Assembly: GCA_900552395.1 (NCBI GenBank) | Contig: URZJ01000023.1 | Location: 1 to 15,061, forward strand | Origin: an uncultured Collinsella sp. | GTDB lineage: Bacteria > Actinomycetota > Coriobacteriia > Coriobacteriales > Coriobacteriaceae | Length of the DNA stretch: 15,061 nt | Direction of reading: 5' to 3' | Part shown: positions 14,368 to 15,061 of the stretch, in pieces | Layout of the letters: the number at the start of each line of letters is the position of its first letter | Position numbering within the stretch: the first letter of the stretch is position 1 | Notes under the pieces: generated by a model | What the model was told of the DNA's origin: nothing | What the model saw: only the letters and a program-made list of their open reading frames with translations | The model's database searches: none | Position numbers and translations under genes: made by a program

Positions 14368-15012
14368 ATGCATATCTACTCTGTCAACGATCCCGAGTTC
14401 AAATCCTATGGCAACGTTTGGGATAACGTTCCGTCCGAGCTCACGTCGCCCGTGCTCGAGGCGCTCTCTGCCACGCCCATCCCCGAGGGCAGCAAGTACG
14501 TGGCAAGCGCGTCGGAGCTCGAGGGCGTCAAGGGTGCCGGCAAACTGGGCTTTCTCATGTTTGGCGGCCGCCCCTTCCAGCTCGGCTGGTGCAACGGCCA
14601 CAACACGCAGCTCAACTGCCTGGAGTATCACCGCGCCAGCGAGTTTAACCTGGGCGCCCGCGACTTTATCCTGCTCGTGGCGCATCGCTGGGAGATCGAG
14701 GACGGCAAGCTCGACACCGCGTGCGTCAAGGCGTTCCGCGTGCCGGCGGGTACGGTCGTCGAAGTCTTCAACACCACGCTCCACTACACGCCCTGCATGG
14801 TCGACGACGGCGGCTTCCAGGTGATGGTGGCGCTGCCGGCGGGCACCAATGGCCCGCGCCCCGAGGCTGCGGCCGACATGCTCGCGGCCGGTGACAGCTA
14901 CTGCTACTGGAAGGCCGACAAGTGGGTTCTCTGCCACGCAGATAGTCCCAAGGCTGCCGAGGGCGGCTACGTGGGCCTCGTCGGCAAGAACCTCGACATC
15001 GCCTGTGACTAG
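14368..15012 (+). CDS. DUF4867-family protein, cupin-like, probable sugar-metabolism accessory
   Basis: The protein has 214 residues, is soluble and has no signal peptide or membrane segment. The block LNCLEYHRASEFNLGARDFILLVAHRW, then a run of strand-like segments (AFRVPAGTVVEVFNTTLHYTPCMV), resembles the DUF4867 family, whose members are cupin-like and often encoded beside sugar isomerases, kinases and transketolases. The assignment is from memory of family character, not a profile search. The ATG at 14368 has AGGAG seven bases upstream; frames open further upstream run through the luxS terminator. It has its own leader with phased GAAC/GTTC sites. A role in binding, epimerising or isomerising a sugar linked to the upstream operon is plausible, but no catalytic residue can be named. 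Confidence 0.7.
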   Translation: MHIYSVNDPEFKSYGNVWDNVPSELTSPVLEALSATPIPEGSKYVASASELEGVKGAGKLGFLMFGGRPFQLGWCNGHNTQLNCLEYHRASEFNLGARDFILLVAHRWEIEDGKLDTACVKAFRVPAGTVVEVFNTTLHYTPCMVDDGGFQVMVALPAGTNGPRPEAAADMLAAGDSYCYWKADKWVLCHADSPKAAEGGYVGLVGKNLDIACD

Positions 15013-15061
15013 CATCTTCCGTCTCGATTTGTAACATCTAGCGGGCTAAATAGTCTCTACC
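15013..15061. other. End of window, no feature seen
   Basis: The last 49 bases after the DUF4867-like stop contain no hairpin with T-run, no ribosome site and no start of a gene that can be supported. Confidence 0.6.

Noticed and set aside
1..15061. CRISPR array, tRNA, rRNA or riboswitch
   Set aside because: No regularly spaced direct repeats, cloverleaf-like sequence, rRNA stretch or recognisable riboswitch core was seen. In particular, no Mg2+ riboswitch can be judged because the promoter region of the MgtE-like gene lies outside the window.

Overview
The window reads as chromosome from a high-GC gut actinobacterium of the class Coriobacteriia, most likely Collinsella. This rests on general impression: GC-rich codon use, Shine-Dalgarno-led genes, Collinsella/Eggerthella-like protein sequences and palindromic intergenic repeats. 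It has not been confirmed by a search. No rRNA, tRNA, CRISPR array or recognisable transposase gene was seen.

Layout, left to right. (1) Positions 2-2487 hold a two-gene metal-transport unit: the 3' part of an MgtE-like protein with CBS domains, then an SLC11/NRAMP-family transporter starting 8 bases after its stop. The MgtE-like membrane domain has lost its canonical pore motifs. The NRAMP protein carries the motif changes expected of the NRAMP-related magnesium transporters (NRMT). (2) Positions 2488-3031 are a gene-free stretch with a terminator, a pair of 32-base inverted repeats around an AT-rich core, and a strong GC hairpin. (3) Positions 3032-5237 (minus strand) are an OatA/OafA-type membrane O-acyltransferase with a C-terminal SGNH domain, split by a frameshift near 4670. 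(4) Positions 5425-7399 are a ribokinase / nucleoside hydrolase operon for nucleoside-ribose salvage. (5) Positions 7603-8613 are a LacI-family regulator. (6) Positions 8871-13591 are a sugar operon: a fucose-isomerase-family aldose isomerase, the two halves of a split transketolase, and a FGGY kinase. (7) Positions 13744-14232 are luxS. (8) Positions 14368-15012 are a DUF4867-type cupin-like protein.

The main biological reading is that the sugar operon has the enzyme set of the transketolase route for D-apiose: D-apiose to apulose (isomerase), to apulose 4-phosphate (FGGY kinase), to D-xylulose 5-phosphate plus dihydroxyacetone phosphate (split transketolase). Apiose is a branched plant sugar found in rhamnogalacturonan II, apiogalacturonan and flavonoid apiosides such as apiin, so this fits a gut bacterium. 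The substrate is inferred from gene content, not proven; no transporter or apiosidase lies in the window. The LacI regulator is the likely local repressor: its own promoter region and the isomerase leader share many GTTTA/TAAAC half-sites, several spaced by about one or two helical turns.

The nucleoside hydrolase and ribokinase send ribose to ribose 5-phosphate, so both sugar modules feed the pentose phosphate pool. The second candidate system is the metal pair, in which a pore-degenerate MgtE may act as a Mg2+-sensing partner of the NRMT transporter.
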